Source: Silene conica
Taxonomy: Eukaryota > Streptophyta > Magnoliopsida > Caryophyllales > Caryophyllaceae
NCBI GenBank assembly: GCA_029255685.2
Contig: CM055312.2
Span: 17,508,649 to 17,572,648, forward strand
Length of the DNA: 64,000 nucleotides
Direction: 5' to 3'
Position numbers and translations under genes: made by a program
Part shown: in pieces, positions 52,792 through 64,000 of the stretch
How positions within the stretch are numbered: position 1 is the stretch's first letter
Layout: every line of letters starts with the position of its first letter
The notes under the pieces: model-generated
What the model saw: only the letters and a program-made list of their open reading frames with translations
Database searches by the model: none
Told to the model about the DNA's origin: nothing

Positions 52792-54076
52792 TGTAACACC
52801 CCGTAATTTCCAAGTATTTATATATTATTAAAATCTTATTTTAGTAATAATAATTTTCCACAATAAATAAAATTCCTTTTAAAATTTATCGTTTTTGATA
52901 ATGATATTAATATGTCCGTCTTACACTTATACTCCTTAAAGTTGTGAAACGCTACTCTGTCCTTGTTACTAATTTTGAGATATTTTAAGGGCATATTTAG
53001 TTCTTGGTTAAAAAATAAAAGTTTTAGCTCTTTTTCTTAGCTTTCCAACGCCACCAAAAACACCTCAATCGGAGTTCTGTGCAGGAAATTATACCGAAGA
53101 TACGAAAGGATGTCATGGACTATCCGCTAACAAAGTCTCGCTCGTCTCTTACTCTTTACTCTTTCCACTGGTCCTTTGGGACACTTGTCTAAACATATAA
53201 ATTTTGCCTTGGTTGTTAATAGATAGCGATGATACAATTTGTGTATCACTGTAATGAACAAACGCCACTCCTGTTATGGGATTTTATCTAACTATGTTCG
53301 GGATTGGTCGGTGTCCGTGGTTATGCGGCCCGGTCCCCGTGTGTCGTTCGGTGTAGGTTATTACATCGAGAGGTCTGGCCAGGTCTTAGGCATATAGTTG
53401 TCGGTTATGCGCTATACATAGTATCCAGATGACGTGGTTATGCGCTCCGGTAGCTAGGGCGCGGTTATACGCCCTAGCCTGTTAGTGGAGCGGTTATACT
53501 CCCTAACTGTCAGTTGTAGCGGTTATGCTACCTGACGGCGTTCATTCTATTCTTGGTTGTTGATGTTTCTGTGATCGGACATGCCATCAAGTGTTGGTCT
53601 CTGAGTCAATCACCTGGTTGTTCACCTGATTTTGAGTATCATGCTTTGATATTTCTCTTATTCACATGTACTACTCCATACACAATATGTTCTTATTGTT
53701 ATCTATTTGTATTCTGACGTAAAGTGGCTGGGAGAACCCTGAGTTACTCCCCACTGACTGTGGCGTTCATGTTTCATGAATGTAGGTTGGTGCTGTTTGG
53801 GGACGATGTGTGGCTAGCGAGCATTAGTGATAATTCGACAATTACCCTTACGCTTAGTTTAGATTTAATTCATGTTGTTATCGTGGGATACCTTATCCCT
53901 TGTCTATTTAAGTTATTTTGTATAATTTATACTTTCTCATTAATTTTTAGTCTTCCGCATGTTGTTTTGATATTCCGCGAAAAAGTTTTAATAAATATGT
54001 CGAAAAGTTTTTAAAAGTATCGTATTTCCGCTGCAAATTACTTGTTTATATTTATGCTAAATCGCGGGGTGTCACA
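52792..54076 (+). repeat. 5' LTR of the LARD
   Basis: TGTAACACCCC ... GGGGTGTCACA. The middle carries the hairpin array at 53453-53536. Small frames such as that at 53724-54014 are not convincing genes. Confidence 0.95.
53453..53536 (+). repeat. Array of three hairpins with constant loop CGGTTAT(A/G)
   Basis: Hairpin 1: 9-bp stem GCTAGGGCG (53453-53461) and CGCCCTAGC (53470-53478). Hairpin 2: GTTAG-t-GGAG (53481-53490) and CTCC-CTAAC (53499-53507). Hairpin 3: GTCAG-tt-GTAG (53509-53519) and CTAC-CTGAC (53528-53536). The 8-nt loop CGGTTAT(A/G) stays the same while the stems differ and remain paired. The copy in the 3' LTR is at 58200-58283. Confidence 0.85.
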
Positions 54077-57000
54077 GTTGGTATCAGAGCAGTAATGCTC
54101 CCGACGCACGCACGTGTAACCCAAATTAAATTTGAACATGACCTAAAATAATGAATGAGAGATGGGTAGACTTAAGGACCAAGTGGTAGTCTATAATGTG
54201 ATTGCTCCTTGTTAGGTCTAACATGTTTGTTAATTGTCAATGATTTTATTTTTGTGCTCAAGGATAGGTGAACCATGAGCTTACTTGTATGGCGATCAAG
54301 ACTGGTGTCTATTACCGAAGATGGAAGATCCGTGCTATCTTGAAGGATGCTGCTATGTCCCTGAAGATACACCTTGTTCATCATGCATCACCTTCTCTTA
54401 TTTCTTGATGCATATCCTTCTTTACCGAACTCTTTTCTATCTTAACTTGGAAGTTATTTCCGTAATTCCCAACTTAACCTTATCTTTATTACTTACCTTT
54501 TTCCATGGCGCTTCGTAGGTAGCATACCTTAGTTGGATATTGAGGATTTTGTTCGAGGATAACCCCTAGCCCTTATTTTGAGAAGTAATCTTACTGAAAA
54601 CGTTTAGGGAGTGTAGTAAGCCATGTCTTGGTAATCCTAATGTTTAGTTGTTCACCCTATTGGTGGGTGGAATTGGTTGGTGAAATTCCTAGATTAAATA
54701 GTGGTATATGTAGCTTTTGGTGGAATTTAACCTTGGGAATCATAATTGAGATTTAAGACTAGTGGATTGAGATGATTGCATTAAGAGTATGGATGAGGTG
54801 TTAGAATTCATAAAAATGAATTTAAAAAAATATACTTGGGATGCTAGTGAAAATGAATGAATAAGTAATGTTTGACTTTGGGAATCGGGTTTGACTTTAA
54901 TTGGGATGTTACTTTTGGAGGGTAAGAATCGTGTATATTGATGGACGAGTATTGAAAGAGTTAGCGATGTAACTTTAGAGGAACAGACTGAAGTTTACTC
55001 TTTTAGTTATTTGATTGGATTAGAGGTGTAACCTTTGAGGAGTTACTTGAAGATCATGTGTTTGGATGTCTGATTGATGTCAGAAGGTGCAACTTGTGGA
55101 TTTGTGAGATTTCGATGTTGCGATGTTTAATGGACGTTTGGATTCGTATATAGAGGTGTGAAGACGTTAATAGTGGATCTTAGTGTTCAAATTTTGAGGA
55201 ATTAATGAATTATAAGGATTTACGCCTTGTGTGGGATTAGAATAGAGTAACTCGATGAGTAATGAAAGTTTTGGGAATTTAAGGAATTAGAGAGTTGATA
55301 ATCTATTGAGTATAAAGATTGTGAAGTAGCAATGGCATAAAAATGGTTTATCATAGAGTATTACAGAAATGTTGTTTGAGGGATTTAAGAAGTGTAGAGA
55401 CCCGGAATTTTATGAAATTGTTGAAATTGAGATGATCATACATCTTTAATTTTTGGAAGAACTTATAGTATTGTGAATCATCTGGGAAAATAATTCTTGG
55501 AAAGCGATAGTTCAGTATGCTTGAATTGGTAAATAGGAGATGAGAACTTTGTGGAAATTTTGGGAACCCTGAGCCTTGGGATGGAATTGTGTCAGTTCAA
55601 ATCATAACCTTTCCTCAACGCTTTTCTTCTTCTTTCTTCTTCCATGCTAAATATGCCGAGTTATGTTTTCATAACAAGCTTACTTGACCTATTTTTACGT
55701 CATATATCTTCTTACCTCTAATACTCATTCTTCTTCTCATGGCTTCGCTATTGTTCGAGTCCATAACCTAGAGTCTCTTAGCCGTCTTCTTATGTATATC
55801 TCTCTCAAGTTTCTATATCGCGTTTGTTCCTGAAGTTTGAATCACATCTTTAACTGTTGTGAGCCTTGTCCCCTTTCTTCTTGGACTAGGTGTGAGGTTG
55901 AATTCGTTTGTGGAATAGTGATATATGCATAGATGATCCTTGGTTTGGTTTTATCGGACATAGTTGAGAAAGTTAGCGTTTGGTGACGTTTGGATAATAT
56001 TAGGTAGTGTGCCATCTTGATGGTTTCATGTTAAAGGTTTGATGGTATGAGTGCTTCTTGTGGACTGGTATCAACCGTGAAGCTAATAATTTTGGTGTTA
56101 TCTATGAGAGTGTTGATTGTTACCTAAAGACGGTTTGGGGTGAAAGTTATTACTTTTATGAGACTTTCTTTTGGGATCACTTTACAGTAATTATAGTAGT
56201 CGAGGTTTAAGAGATGTTTTCTTGATTTGGGTCGATGAGAGCTGACCAGTTTGGGACTGAATACTTTGGATGTTTAACTCATAGTCCTACGTTAGGGAAT
56301 AGTTTACGGTTTGAAGAATACCGTGTTTTTGCTTTGGGATTAGATGTTTTTAAGGATTATCTCGTAATCCTATGTATGAGAGTAAGTACAGTTCCGAGAG
56401 TGCCGCTTCCATATCTTTTGTTGTCGTATTGAGCGTAACAGATTTTTGTTTATAGGTCTGGAAGTACGATGGATTCAGGTTTAAGATCCTTGTTTTTGTG
56501 ATTCACCTTGTTTGGAGATCTGTAACATCTGCTAGTTGAGTATGAATGCAACCTTGTTAGTAATTTTGAATCTAACTCTATGAAGGATGTTGGTTGTTGA
56601 GTAATAATCGAGAGTTGTGAAGTTCCTTTGGTAATGGGATACCTTGTATCGTGGATGACCTAGAAGTGAGTGACCCAAATTGAATTGAGCAAGCCTTGAG
56701 AGTTTTGCGGTTGAAAGAGCTGCCTTCTGAGGTGTGTAAGGAATCATGATGATGATGATGTCTCATTTATGGATTGAGTGGTTAGTGATTTCCATAATCC
56801 GAAGAGTTATCTTCCTCCTTAACCATAAACCTCTTTTGTTCATGCCTTTGTTCTTTTGTTGTTTTTGCCTCTTTGTTCTCTTGTTGAGTACCTTCTTTAA
56901 CCCTGAAGATGTTAGTTTTGATGCCTTGTTTTTGTTAGCTTCCTTATGAACTTTTGTGTTTTGATTTCTTGGATAATCTGAACCAACCATCTTTGATTGG

Positions 57001-57538
57001 TAATATGTAGCTTTAATCCTTGTGTTTTGTTTGAAGAAATATCCAAAATATTTTTTTCATTTATATGCTTTATAACCGCATTTGTGTTACCTTACTTTTG
57101 TTGTTGAAAAACTTTAATTTCTGTTACAACCTTACTTATTTTACAGATTCAAAAATTTAAGTTTACTTTCGAAATGACATGTTTTGAAAATTTTGGAATG
57201 GTTCGTAATTTTGATTGGTTTTAGCGTTGATTTGATGCAAGACTTGTAATTGGAGACGTCTAATAACTCGTATTACACTTGTCGACGCATGATATGATTT
57301 GGTTTTGGAGTAGTCCTTTATTTGGAATGTCGGGCTCTTGAATGCGCAACGAGAATCATCTTGTTCCATTGATGAGGACTTGTGCCTTTGGAAACTCTTT
57401 TCAAAGTCGTTGAAATAAATCTAGGTTTTGAAATATCAAATTTTGGGTAAACGCTTTGGTTGTTTATCTTGGCTTTACAACTTACCGTTTTTCTGCTTTC
57501 AAGTTTCGAGGACGAAACTTTTTAAAAGGTGGGGTGAT
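54077..57538 (+). other. Non-coding interior of the LARD
   Basis: PBS at 54079-54090. The rest is G/T-rich on the plus strand without frames above 100 aa and without pol motifs. A hairpin AAGTTTCG-AGGA-CGAAACTT lies at 57501-57520, just before the polypurine tract. Confidence 0.85.
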
Positions 57539-58823
57539 TGTAACACCCCGTAATTTCCAAGTATTTATATATTATTAAAATCTTATTTTAGTAATAATAA
57601 TTTTCCACAATAAATAAAATTCCTTTTAAAATTTATCGTTTTTGATAATGATATTAATATGTCCGTCTTACACTTATACTCCTTAAAGTTGTGAAACGCT
57701 ACTCTGTCCTTGTTACTAATTTTGAGATATTTTAAGGGCATATTTAGTTCTTGGTTAAAAAATAAAAGTTTTAGCTCTTTTTCTTAGCTTTCCAACGCCA
57801 CCAAAAACACCTCAATCGGAGTTCTGTGCAGGAAATTATACCGAAGATACGAAAGGATGTCATGGACTATCCGCTAACAAAGTCTCGCTCGTCTCTTACT
57901 CTTTACTCTTTCCACTGGTCCTTTGGGACACTTGTCTAAACATATAAATTTTGCCTTGGTTGTTAATAGATAGCGATGATACAATTTGTGTATCACTGTA
58001 ATGAACAAACGCCACTCCTGTTATGGGATTTTATCTAACTATGTTCGGGATTGGTCGGTGTCCGTGGTTATGCGGCCCGGTCCCCGTGTGTCGTTCGGTG
58101 TAGGTTATTACATCGAGAGGTCTGGCCAGGTCTTAGGCATATAGTTGTCGGTTATGCGCTATACATAGTATCCAGATGACGTGGTTATGCGCTCCGGTAG
58201 CTAGGGCGCGGTTATACGCCCTAGCCTGTTAGTGGAGCGGTTATACTCCCTAACTGTCAGTTGTAGCGGTTATGCTACCTGACGGCGTTCATTCTATTCT
58301 TGGTTGTTGATGTTTCTGTGATCGGACATGCCATCAAGTGTTGGTCTCTGAGTCAATCACCTGGTTGTTCACCTGATTTTGAGTATCATGCTTTGATATT
58401 TCTCTTATTCACATGTACTACTCCATACACAATATGTTCTTATTGTTATCTATTTGTATTCTGACGTAAAGTGGCTGGGAGAACCCTGAGTTACTCCCCA
58501 CTGACTGTGGCGTTCATGTTTCATGAATGTAGGTTGGTGCTGTTTGGGGAAGACGTGTGGCTAGCGAGCATTATTGATAATTCGACAATTACCCTTACGC
58601 TTAGTTTAGATTTAATTCATGTTGTTATCGTGGGATACCTTATCCCTTGTCTATTTAAGTTATTTTGTATAATTTATACTTTCTCATTAGTTTTTAGTCT
58701 TCCGCATGTGGTTTTGATATTCCGCGAAAAAGTTTTAATAAATATGTCGAAAAGTTTTTAAAAGTATCGTATTTACGCTGCAAATTACTTGTTTATATTT
58801 ATGCTAAATCGCGGGGTGTCACA
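57539..58823 (+). repeat. 3' LTR of the LARD
   Basis: Same length as the 5' LTR. Differences noted: ggggaagacgtg against ggggacgatgtg, attattgat against attagtgat, ttagtttttag against ttaatttttag, catgtggtt against catgttgtt, and atttacgc against atttccgc. Confidence 0.95.
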
Positions 58824-58828
58824 ACATA

Positions 58829-59349
58829 GATCATCCTAAACAAGCCTACCTTACCAATATTTCGATCCAGGTATGGTTTTACTAGATAAATCGGTCTTCT
58901 GCGTGCACTCATTTGACTAGTTTCATAATTAAATTGTTTATAGACGAACTTCGTCGCAAAGACGACTAACATGTGATTCTTACGACATTACTACCGCGAG
59001 CCCCTTCATCCTAACATATTAAGAAAATTATCTTCGCATGGCTAAGAGATCTACACTAACAACAATAATAACAACAGGGTACAACATGATTGATAACGAC
59101 GAAATAATAAAAGGCATAAGAATATGGATAAACAAAACAATAATAAAATTAGAGAAAGAGATTACAATGATCGCAGGAAAGTTGAACGGAAACCAAAAGC
59201 TTGAATTATAAACTAATCTTGAGAAAAGGCCAAAAACTAGAATAAAAATGTGTTTAGATCAAGAGTGTAAACTATGAAACTGATAAAAAATGATAATGAC
59301 TGAATGTCCCTGATTAGTGTTAACCTAATCGGTAAATAGGGATTAGGTT
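58829..59349 (-). repeat. 5' LTR of the minus-strand Athila-like element, outer part, truncated
   Basis: Continues the Athila LTR after the LARD (gatcatcctaaacaagcc) and matches 25862-26387. It stops at ggattaggtt (59349), so about 590 bp of the LTR start (U3 in the element's direction) is missing. The sequence then jumps into tract F. Confidence 0.88.
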
Positions 59350-59350
59350 C

Positions 59351-61769
59351 ACAACCTTGAAATAAAATTTATCTACTTAGCTTCATCTCTTTTCTTACTA
59401 TATACCCCTCATTTTCCACACCATCCAGGCATTCATCGTACTCTTTTCACCCAATTTACCAACTTGACCATCAGAATCGACCGTTTGCATCACTGAACAA
59501 CCTCATCGTACCTATTTGTACTACTCAATTCACTCTCTTAAATGTCGGAAAACAACCTTATCCTAAAAAACACTTACGTCTTACCTCAATACCTATGTAA
59601 CCCCACCTCCAAAAAAAATAGACGCATCTATTGTAAATTCAACCCCCATCATATAATACAATCAAAATTGAGTATATATACATGATATTTAACAGATTTT
59701 TAACCTATTTTTAGAGCATATATGCCTCTCTCTTTTCCACAATATATAATCTTGAATGAAATTCTTATAACTATTTTCTAATCATTGCCTAACTACCCCT
59801 TTTTCACAGCATTTGGGCTTTCGTCATATCTTCTGACCCAACTAACCAACTTAAATCAACAAATTATATGCCTGAACAATTCTAGTTTATCGACATTTGA
59901 TTGCATTACTCAAACACGCTATTAAAAGTCACTTCTACCCTCAAACCTATGTATTCCCACATCTCAATAAATTGACACATCCAATGTAAAATCAACGCAT
60001 ACCATATAAGACAATGCCCATCTGTACAAAAAAAACGTTGAAAATATGTATGGGGGAAAATAGAATACAAACTATAAACTATTATTATATAACTATGACT
60101 AACAAATAACTTTGATTTTATTGCGCCTTATTCGTTTCGGAAATTCTTTTGATTTTTCATTACTTTGTTGTTTATCAAATAACGTTAATAGTATAATACT
60201 CATCTATATTTCATTTCATCCACACAATTATTCCACCCAATCCACCTATATCACCAATGTGTTCTTTACTATTTATATTATACTGCTTAGATTGTAATTT
60301 TACAACCCAACTAACCAACTTGACCATTCATCAAATGTATCGCCGAACAATTACAGGCTATTGGCATTTGCTTGTCCTACCAAATTACACTCTTAAACTT
60401 TAAAGAGTAATCTTACCTCTCAAGACACTTACATCCTTCCTCGAGACCTATCCGCCCCCTCCTTCAAAAAATCGACACATCTAGTGTTAAATCAACCCCC
60501 ACATTATAAAACAATGTTTCATCTGTAAAGAATAAGTTGAAAATATACTGAAAAAAGAAAAATAATACGGACTATAGACTATTATCATACAACTGTGACT
60601 AAAAAAACTATCTTTTTACATTGTATTATATCTGTCACGAAGATACCTTTCTGTTTTCATTATTTTATTGTTTATGAATACCTTGCAATACCCACTTAGA
60701 TTTTGTCTTATCCACACAAGTATTCGACGTAACCCACCTACGTCATCAATGTGGTCTATGTTGTTTATATATATGATCTTATATACTCCATATAATATAT
60801 TGAACATCAGTTTTTATTTAATTAAAAACTCTCATTTTCTTCGCATTGTTGAGTAGGAAAGTATATAATATCCATTTTAAGTTTAAGAAATATGTCAAGT
60901 AATATGGATAAGATTAAAGCATGATGCGTAAAGAAAAGTAATAGATTTATTTGTGACATCTTTTGACCCATTATAATATTAATCATTTTAAGGAAAACTA
61001 ACTGAGTTAATTCTTTTCTTCTCATTTCTCATCTTCATGTTTATTAGAAAAGTTGAAAAACGTTACAAAAATTTAAATAGAAAGCATACAAATATTAAAG
61101 ATATAATTTTCTAAAGTTAATAAGGGTAGAAATAATTGTAAATAATTAATTATTTCCTAATTCTAATAGAGAATTTTTGAATAATTTTTTGTTTTCTAAT
61201 TATAGCAAGAAGGTGGTAGGTAACTTATTTTTTTTAAATCAACTATATTCTAGTTTTAATAGAAAAATCGTAAATACTTTATTATTTTCTTATTTTCTGA
61301 TTTTAATAGCACAAAAAAACATTATAAAGTCATTCAACATTAAAATTTATGCTCCGACCCAAGAGAGCATTCGATTAGATGAGTATACCATTTGATTGTG
61401 TAGTTTTATTTTTAACAAAGAAACAAAATTGAATTTACACACATGATATTTTAAAGGTTTTAAGCCAATATTTATATTATTTGCCAGTTCTTATTTTTAC
61501 ATAATACACTTTTTAAATAAAATTTATCAATTTACCATCTCCAATGAATATTTCAGGTTACCCACCATTTTCTATATTTAACTTTTTTCACCCGACTAAC
61601 CAACCAAACTCATCAGAATCAACCATAATCATATCCTTATGCTTAAACAACCTCATCCCCACACATTTTTATATTTTTCTATCTCTTAAATCACACTCGT
61701 AAACGTTGGAAAATAATCCTATCCGTCGAATACCTTTCTCACCCACCTAACCAACTTAACCATAAAAGT
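59351..61769. repeat. Repeat tract F, right copy
   Basis: Near-identical to 8685-10153 plus 14999-15961, in the same order and without the CACTA element, so it shows that element's empty site near 60796. It ends 'aaccataaaagt' before the LTR at 61770. No gene seen; small frames are mirrored in the left copy. Confidence 0.92.
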
Positions 61770-62543
61770 TGATACCGTCGTTTAGTATCAAAGATAAACC
61801 TAGGTCTAGTAACTATAGCTAGCAAAAGTAGGGTCGAATTCCACAGGGAGGCACGATCATAAGGGAAAAGTCAATTTACAAGTCACGATTTGAGGGGGTT
61901 TGTTGTTGATGTTATAAACTAAAACAGAGGATATAGAAATAAAACAAAGTAAAACAATGATAAATTCGATCAATAAAAGGAGAATATGTCAGGATTCAGG
62001 ATGTCGCGGTAATATATGTCACATAGGAAAACTAGGTCAGTCGAATTATAAACGAAGTGGGAACGATTAATATCCTTTCGGTCTGAAATCACCCTAGACT
62101 CCCCTATCAATATTTCGATCCAGATAGGTTACATAGATCATCCTAAACAAGCCTACCTTACCAATCATTCGATCCAGGTATGGTTTTACTTGATAAACCG
62201 GTCTCCTGCGTGCACTCATTTGACTAGTTTCATAATTAAATTGTTTATAGACGAACTTCGTCGCAAAGACGACTAACATGTGATTCTTACGACATTACTA
62301 CCGCGAGTCCCTTCATCCTAACATATTAAGAAAATTACCTTCGCATGGCTAAGGGATCTACACTAACAATAATAACAACAAGGTACAACATGATTGATAA
62401 CGAGGAAATACTAAAAGGCATAAGAATATGGATAAACAAAACAATAATAAAATTAGAGAAAGAGATTACAATGATCGCAGGAAAGTTGAACAGAAACCAA
62501 AAGCTTGAATTATAACCTAATCTTGAGAAAATGCCAAAAACTA
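61770..62543 (-). repeat. Third copy of the Athila LTR (partial)
   Basis: Starts TGATACCGTCG at the same junction with tract F as 15962 and runs 774 bp without the plus-strand Athila insertion or the LARD. It ends in a rearranged join at 62543/62544. Confidence 0.9.
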
Positions 62544-62580
62544 TAATAAAATTAGAGAAAGAGATTACAATGATCGCAGG
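62544..62580. repeat. 37-bp templated filler at the LTR break
   Basis: An exact copy of 62445-62481 (starting taataaaatt, ending gcagg), placed where the LTR stops and repeat DNA begins. It looks like a local copy made during break repair. Confidence 0.85.
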
Positions 62581-62780
62581 ACTATGATAAATTATAATCT
62601 AATACTATGATTAAAGATAATTTCGATCTTTTTACTCTTTACTCTATCCGTCACGGAAACACCTTTTATTTGTCATTGCTTTGTTGTTTATGAAATACCT
62701 TCTAAACACAATTAAATTTTATCTCACCAACACAGTTATTCCACTTGACTCACGTATGTCGTTGTGTTCTTTATTATTTA

Positions 62781-62829
<49 letters not shown>

Positions 62830-63633
62830 TCACTAAATCGAAATTTGACAACTGAAAAACCAACTTGATCATCAAAATCATCAACTGTATCCCTGAACTA
62901 CCCCAGCCTATCGAAATTTTATTGTTCTACAAATTATACTCTTAAACGTCAGAGCCTAACCCTATCCCTTAAGGCATTTACGTCCTCCCTCAAAACCTAT
63001 CTACCCCCGCCCTCGTAAAAAAATCTGTCACTCTATAAAACAATATCTCATCTATAAAGAATAAAGTGAAAATATGCAGGAAAAAATATTTTGTTGTTTA
63101 TGAAATACCTTTCAATATTCATTTAAAACAAATTTCATCGATGCAATTATTCCTCTTGATCTATCTAAATCATCATTGTGCTCTTTAATATTTATATTTA
63201 TACTCCTAAAGTATAGTATATTTGACATTTGTCTTATTTTTGTTTTTCCTTAATTAAAGAAATTATCTCATTTCTTTCGCATTGTAAAGTACGAAAGTGT
63301 ATAATGTTAAATACTTAAGTATTTTCATTTATTAGTTCACAAATTTTTAATTAAGATGGAGTATTTATTTTTAATTTAAGAAGGGTCAAGTAATATGGAA
63401 AAGATAAAAACATAATGCATAAGAAAAAGTAACAAATTTGTTTTATATCTCCAAGTGGTACTATTTTTTACCCGTTTTAATGTTAAGACGAAGACAAATT
63501 GAGTTAAAGGTTGAATAAAGTTAATAATCTTAAATAATAAGTATATAAATATTAAAGAATAATGTTCTAAGTCTAATAAGAAATCTGTAAATAAGCAATT
63601 ATTTTCTAACTCATTTCTCACTTTCATATTTAA
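62581..63633. repeat. More diverged F-type repeat units
   Basis: Shares phrases with tract F: 'ttgttgtttatgaaatacct', 'cacacaattattcc'-like, 'gtgttcttta', 'accaacttga', 'ttaaacgtcag', 'cgtcctccctc'. The part from about 63250 resembles 15024-15240. No gene seen; the 83-aa minus frame at 63376-63627 is AT-rich and unconvincing. Confidence 0.65.
62784..62828. repeat. (TA)n microsatellite
   Basis: About 22 uninterrupted TA units within an F-type repeat, at the place where the other copies have only a few TA units (near 10122-10130 and 60765-60774). Confidence 0.95.
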
Positions 63634-64000
63634 CTAGGGTAACACCCGTGAAAATTCACGGGCTGTTCAATTTTAATTTTTTTATACGAAATGATCAATT
63701 ACACTTGTTAGAGAATAAAGAGACTTATAAATTATGTGACGTATATATGTAAATGCTTTAGTAAAAAATAAATCAAAAAAATATATATAATTAATATATA
63801 AGAACAGTTTGACATTTAACGTTTAAAATGTAATTTTTCAAACGTTAAATGTAATTTAAAAAGGGGAAGTATTTACTTTCTATTTACGTAAAGTAGTTAT
63901 GAACTGAAAGTTAATTAAAATATAAAAATTAAGTAATCTAATCACGGAATTCGTAAATATAACAATAATATTATAACCCAACTTTAATTAATTATTGAAT
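63634..64000 (-). mobile_element. Helitron-like 3' terminus, rest outside the window
   Basis: On the minus strand: hairpin CCCGTGAA-TT-TTCACGGG (63662-63645), a short spacer and CTAG at 63637-63634 followed by T. This is the form of a Helitron 3' end. The remaining sequence to 64000 is AT-rich and non-coding. The element would extend beyond the window. Confidence 0.5.

Larger units (their letters stand above)
52792..58823 (+). mobile_element. LARD-type non-coding LTR element, 6032 bp
   Basis: Two 1285-bp LTRs (52792-54076 and 57539-58823) with about six differences seen between them, flanked by ACATA at 52787-52791 and 58824-58828. PBS TGGTATCAGAGC (54079-54090) matches the tRNA-iMet 3' end. 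The polypurine tract is AAAAGGTGGGGTGAT before 57539. The inner 3.4 kb has no long frame and no recognisable gag or pol. The TGTAACACCCC start and the hairpin before the polypurine tract resemble Tekay-like elements, suggesting a large retrotransposon derivative moved by such a partner. Confidence 0.94.
15962..59349 (-). mobile_element. Large Athila-like Ty3/Gypsy element, minus strand, with nested insertions, pol missing
   Basis: Going right to left it has a 5' LTR (59349-52427, truncated and split by another element), a primer-binding site resembling the tRNA-Asp 3' end (about 52421-52401), gag-protease (52191-47824), an ATHILA ORF-1/env-like region (46738-44869), a 3' UTR, a polypurine tract (near 27010-26974) and a 3' LTR (26973-15962, split). 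No RT, RNase H or integrase of this family lies between protease and env-like. With the inserts removed, about 12 kb belongs to the element. In-frame stops and the truncated LTR make it inactive. Confidence 0.85.

Noticed and set aside
53724..54014. 96-aa frame repeated at 58471-58761
   Set aside because: It lies in both LARD LTRs and is conserved only because the LTRs are nearly identical. No known domain.

Overview
This window is plant nuclear DNA, most likely from a eudicot. The evidence is one intron-containing host gene with plant CDPK exon structure, embedded in AT-rich DNA full of plant-type transposons: Ty1/Copia, Athila-like and Tekay-like Ty3/Gypsy, CACTA elements and probable Helitron ends. 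I see no bacterial, organellar or rRNA sequence and cannot name the genus from sequence alone.

Layout. 1-3605: remains of two Copia elements, each with a 3' LTR. 3960-6929 (minus): an intact seven-exon calcium-dependent protein kinase gene, predicted 550 aa, the only convincing functional host gene. 6930-8684: its upstream region, then a decayed Helitron-like end. 8685-15961: a diverged repeat tract (called F here), split by a 4.8-kb CACTA element (10154-14995) that carries LINE fragments and exon-like pieces of unknown origin.

15962-59349 is one large Athila-like Gypsy element on the minus strand, expanded by nested insertions. Its 3' LTR (15962-26973) is split by a second, plus-strand Athila-like element (16309-25842), which contains three tandem 2.3-kb units. 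Its 3' UTR holds a solo LTR (27026-27616) and a 15.6-kb tandem Tekay-like array of the form LTR-body-LTR-body-LTR (27891-43535). Its own remaining parts are an ATHILA ORF-1/env-like region (44869-46738) and a gag-protease region (47824-52191) split by a 1.9-kb CACTA element (49586-51496). No reverse transcriptase or integrase of its own is present. Its 5' LTR (from 52427) is split by a 6-kb non-coding LTR element (52792-58823) and is cut off near 59349.

From 59350 the sequence jumps back to a second copy of tract F followed by the same LTR edge (61770-62543). This shows that a segment spanning F and the Athila LTR was duplicated. The right end (62581-64000) is more F-like repeat, a (TA)n tract and a Helitron-like 3' end.

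The order of events can be read from the nesting: the Athila element inserted beside F; the F-LTR segment was duplicated; then the first CACTA element and the plus-strand Athila element entered the left copy only, and the non-coding LTR element entered the 5' LTR. Target-site duplications support most of these insertions: AAT, CCA, ACTAC, CTCTC, ACATA and an imperfect CTTTC/CTTTT. The most unusual observations are an array of hairpins with different stems but the same loop in the LARD LTRs, palindrome cassettes at matching places but with different sequences in the two Athila-like elements, and the tandem amplification whose edge falls in the LTR TATA box.
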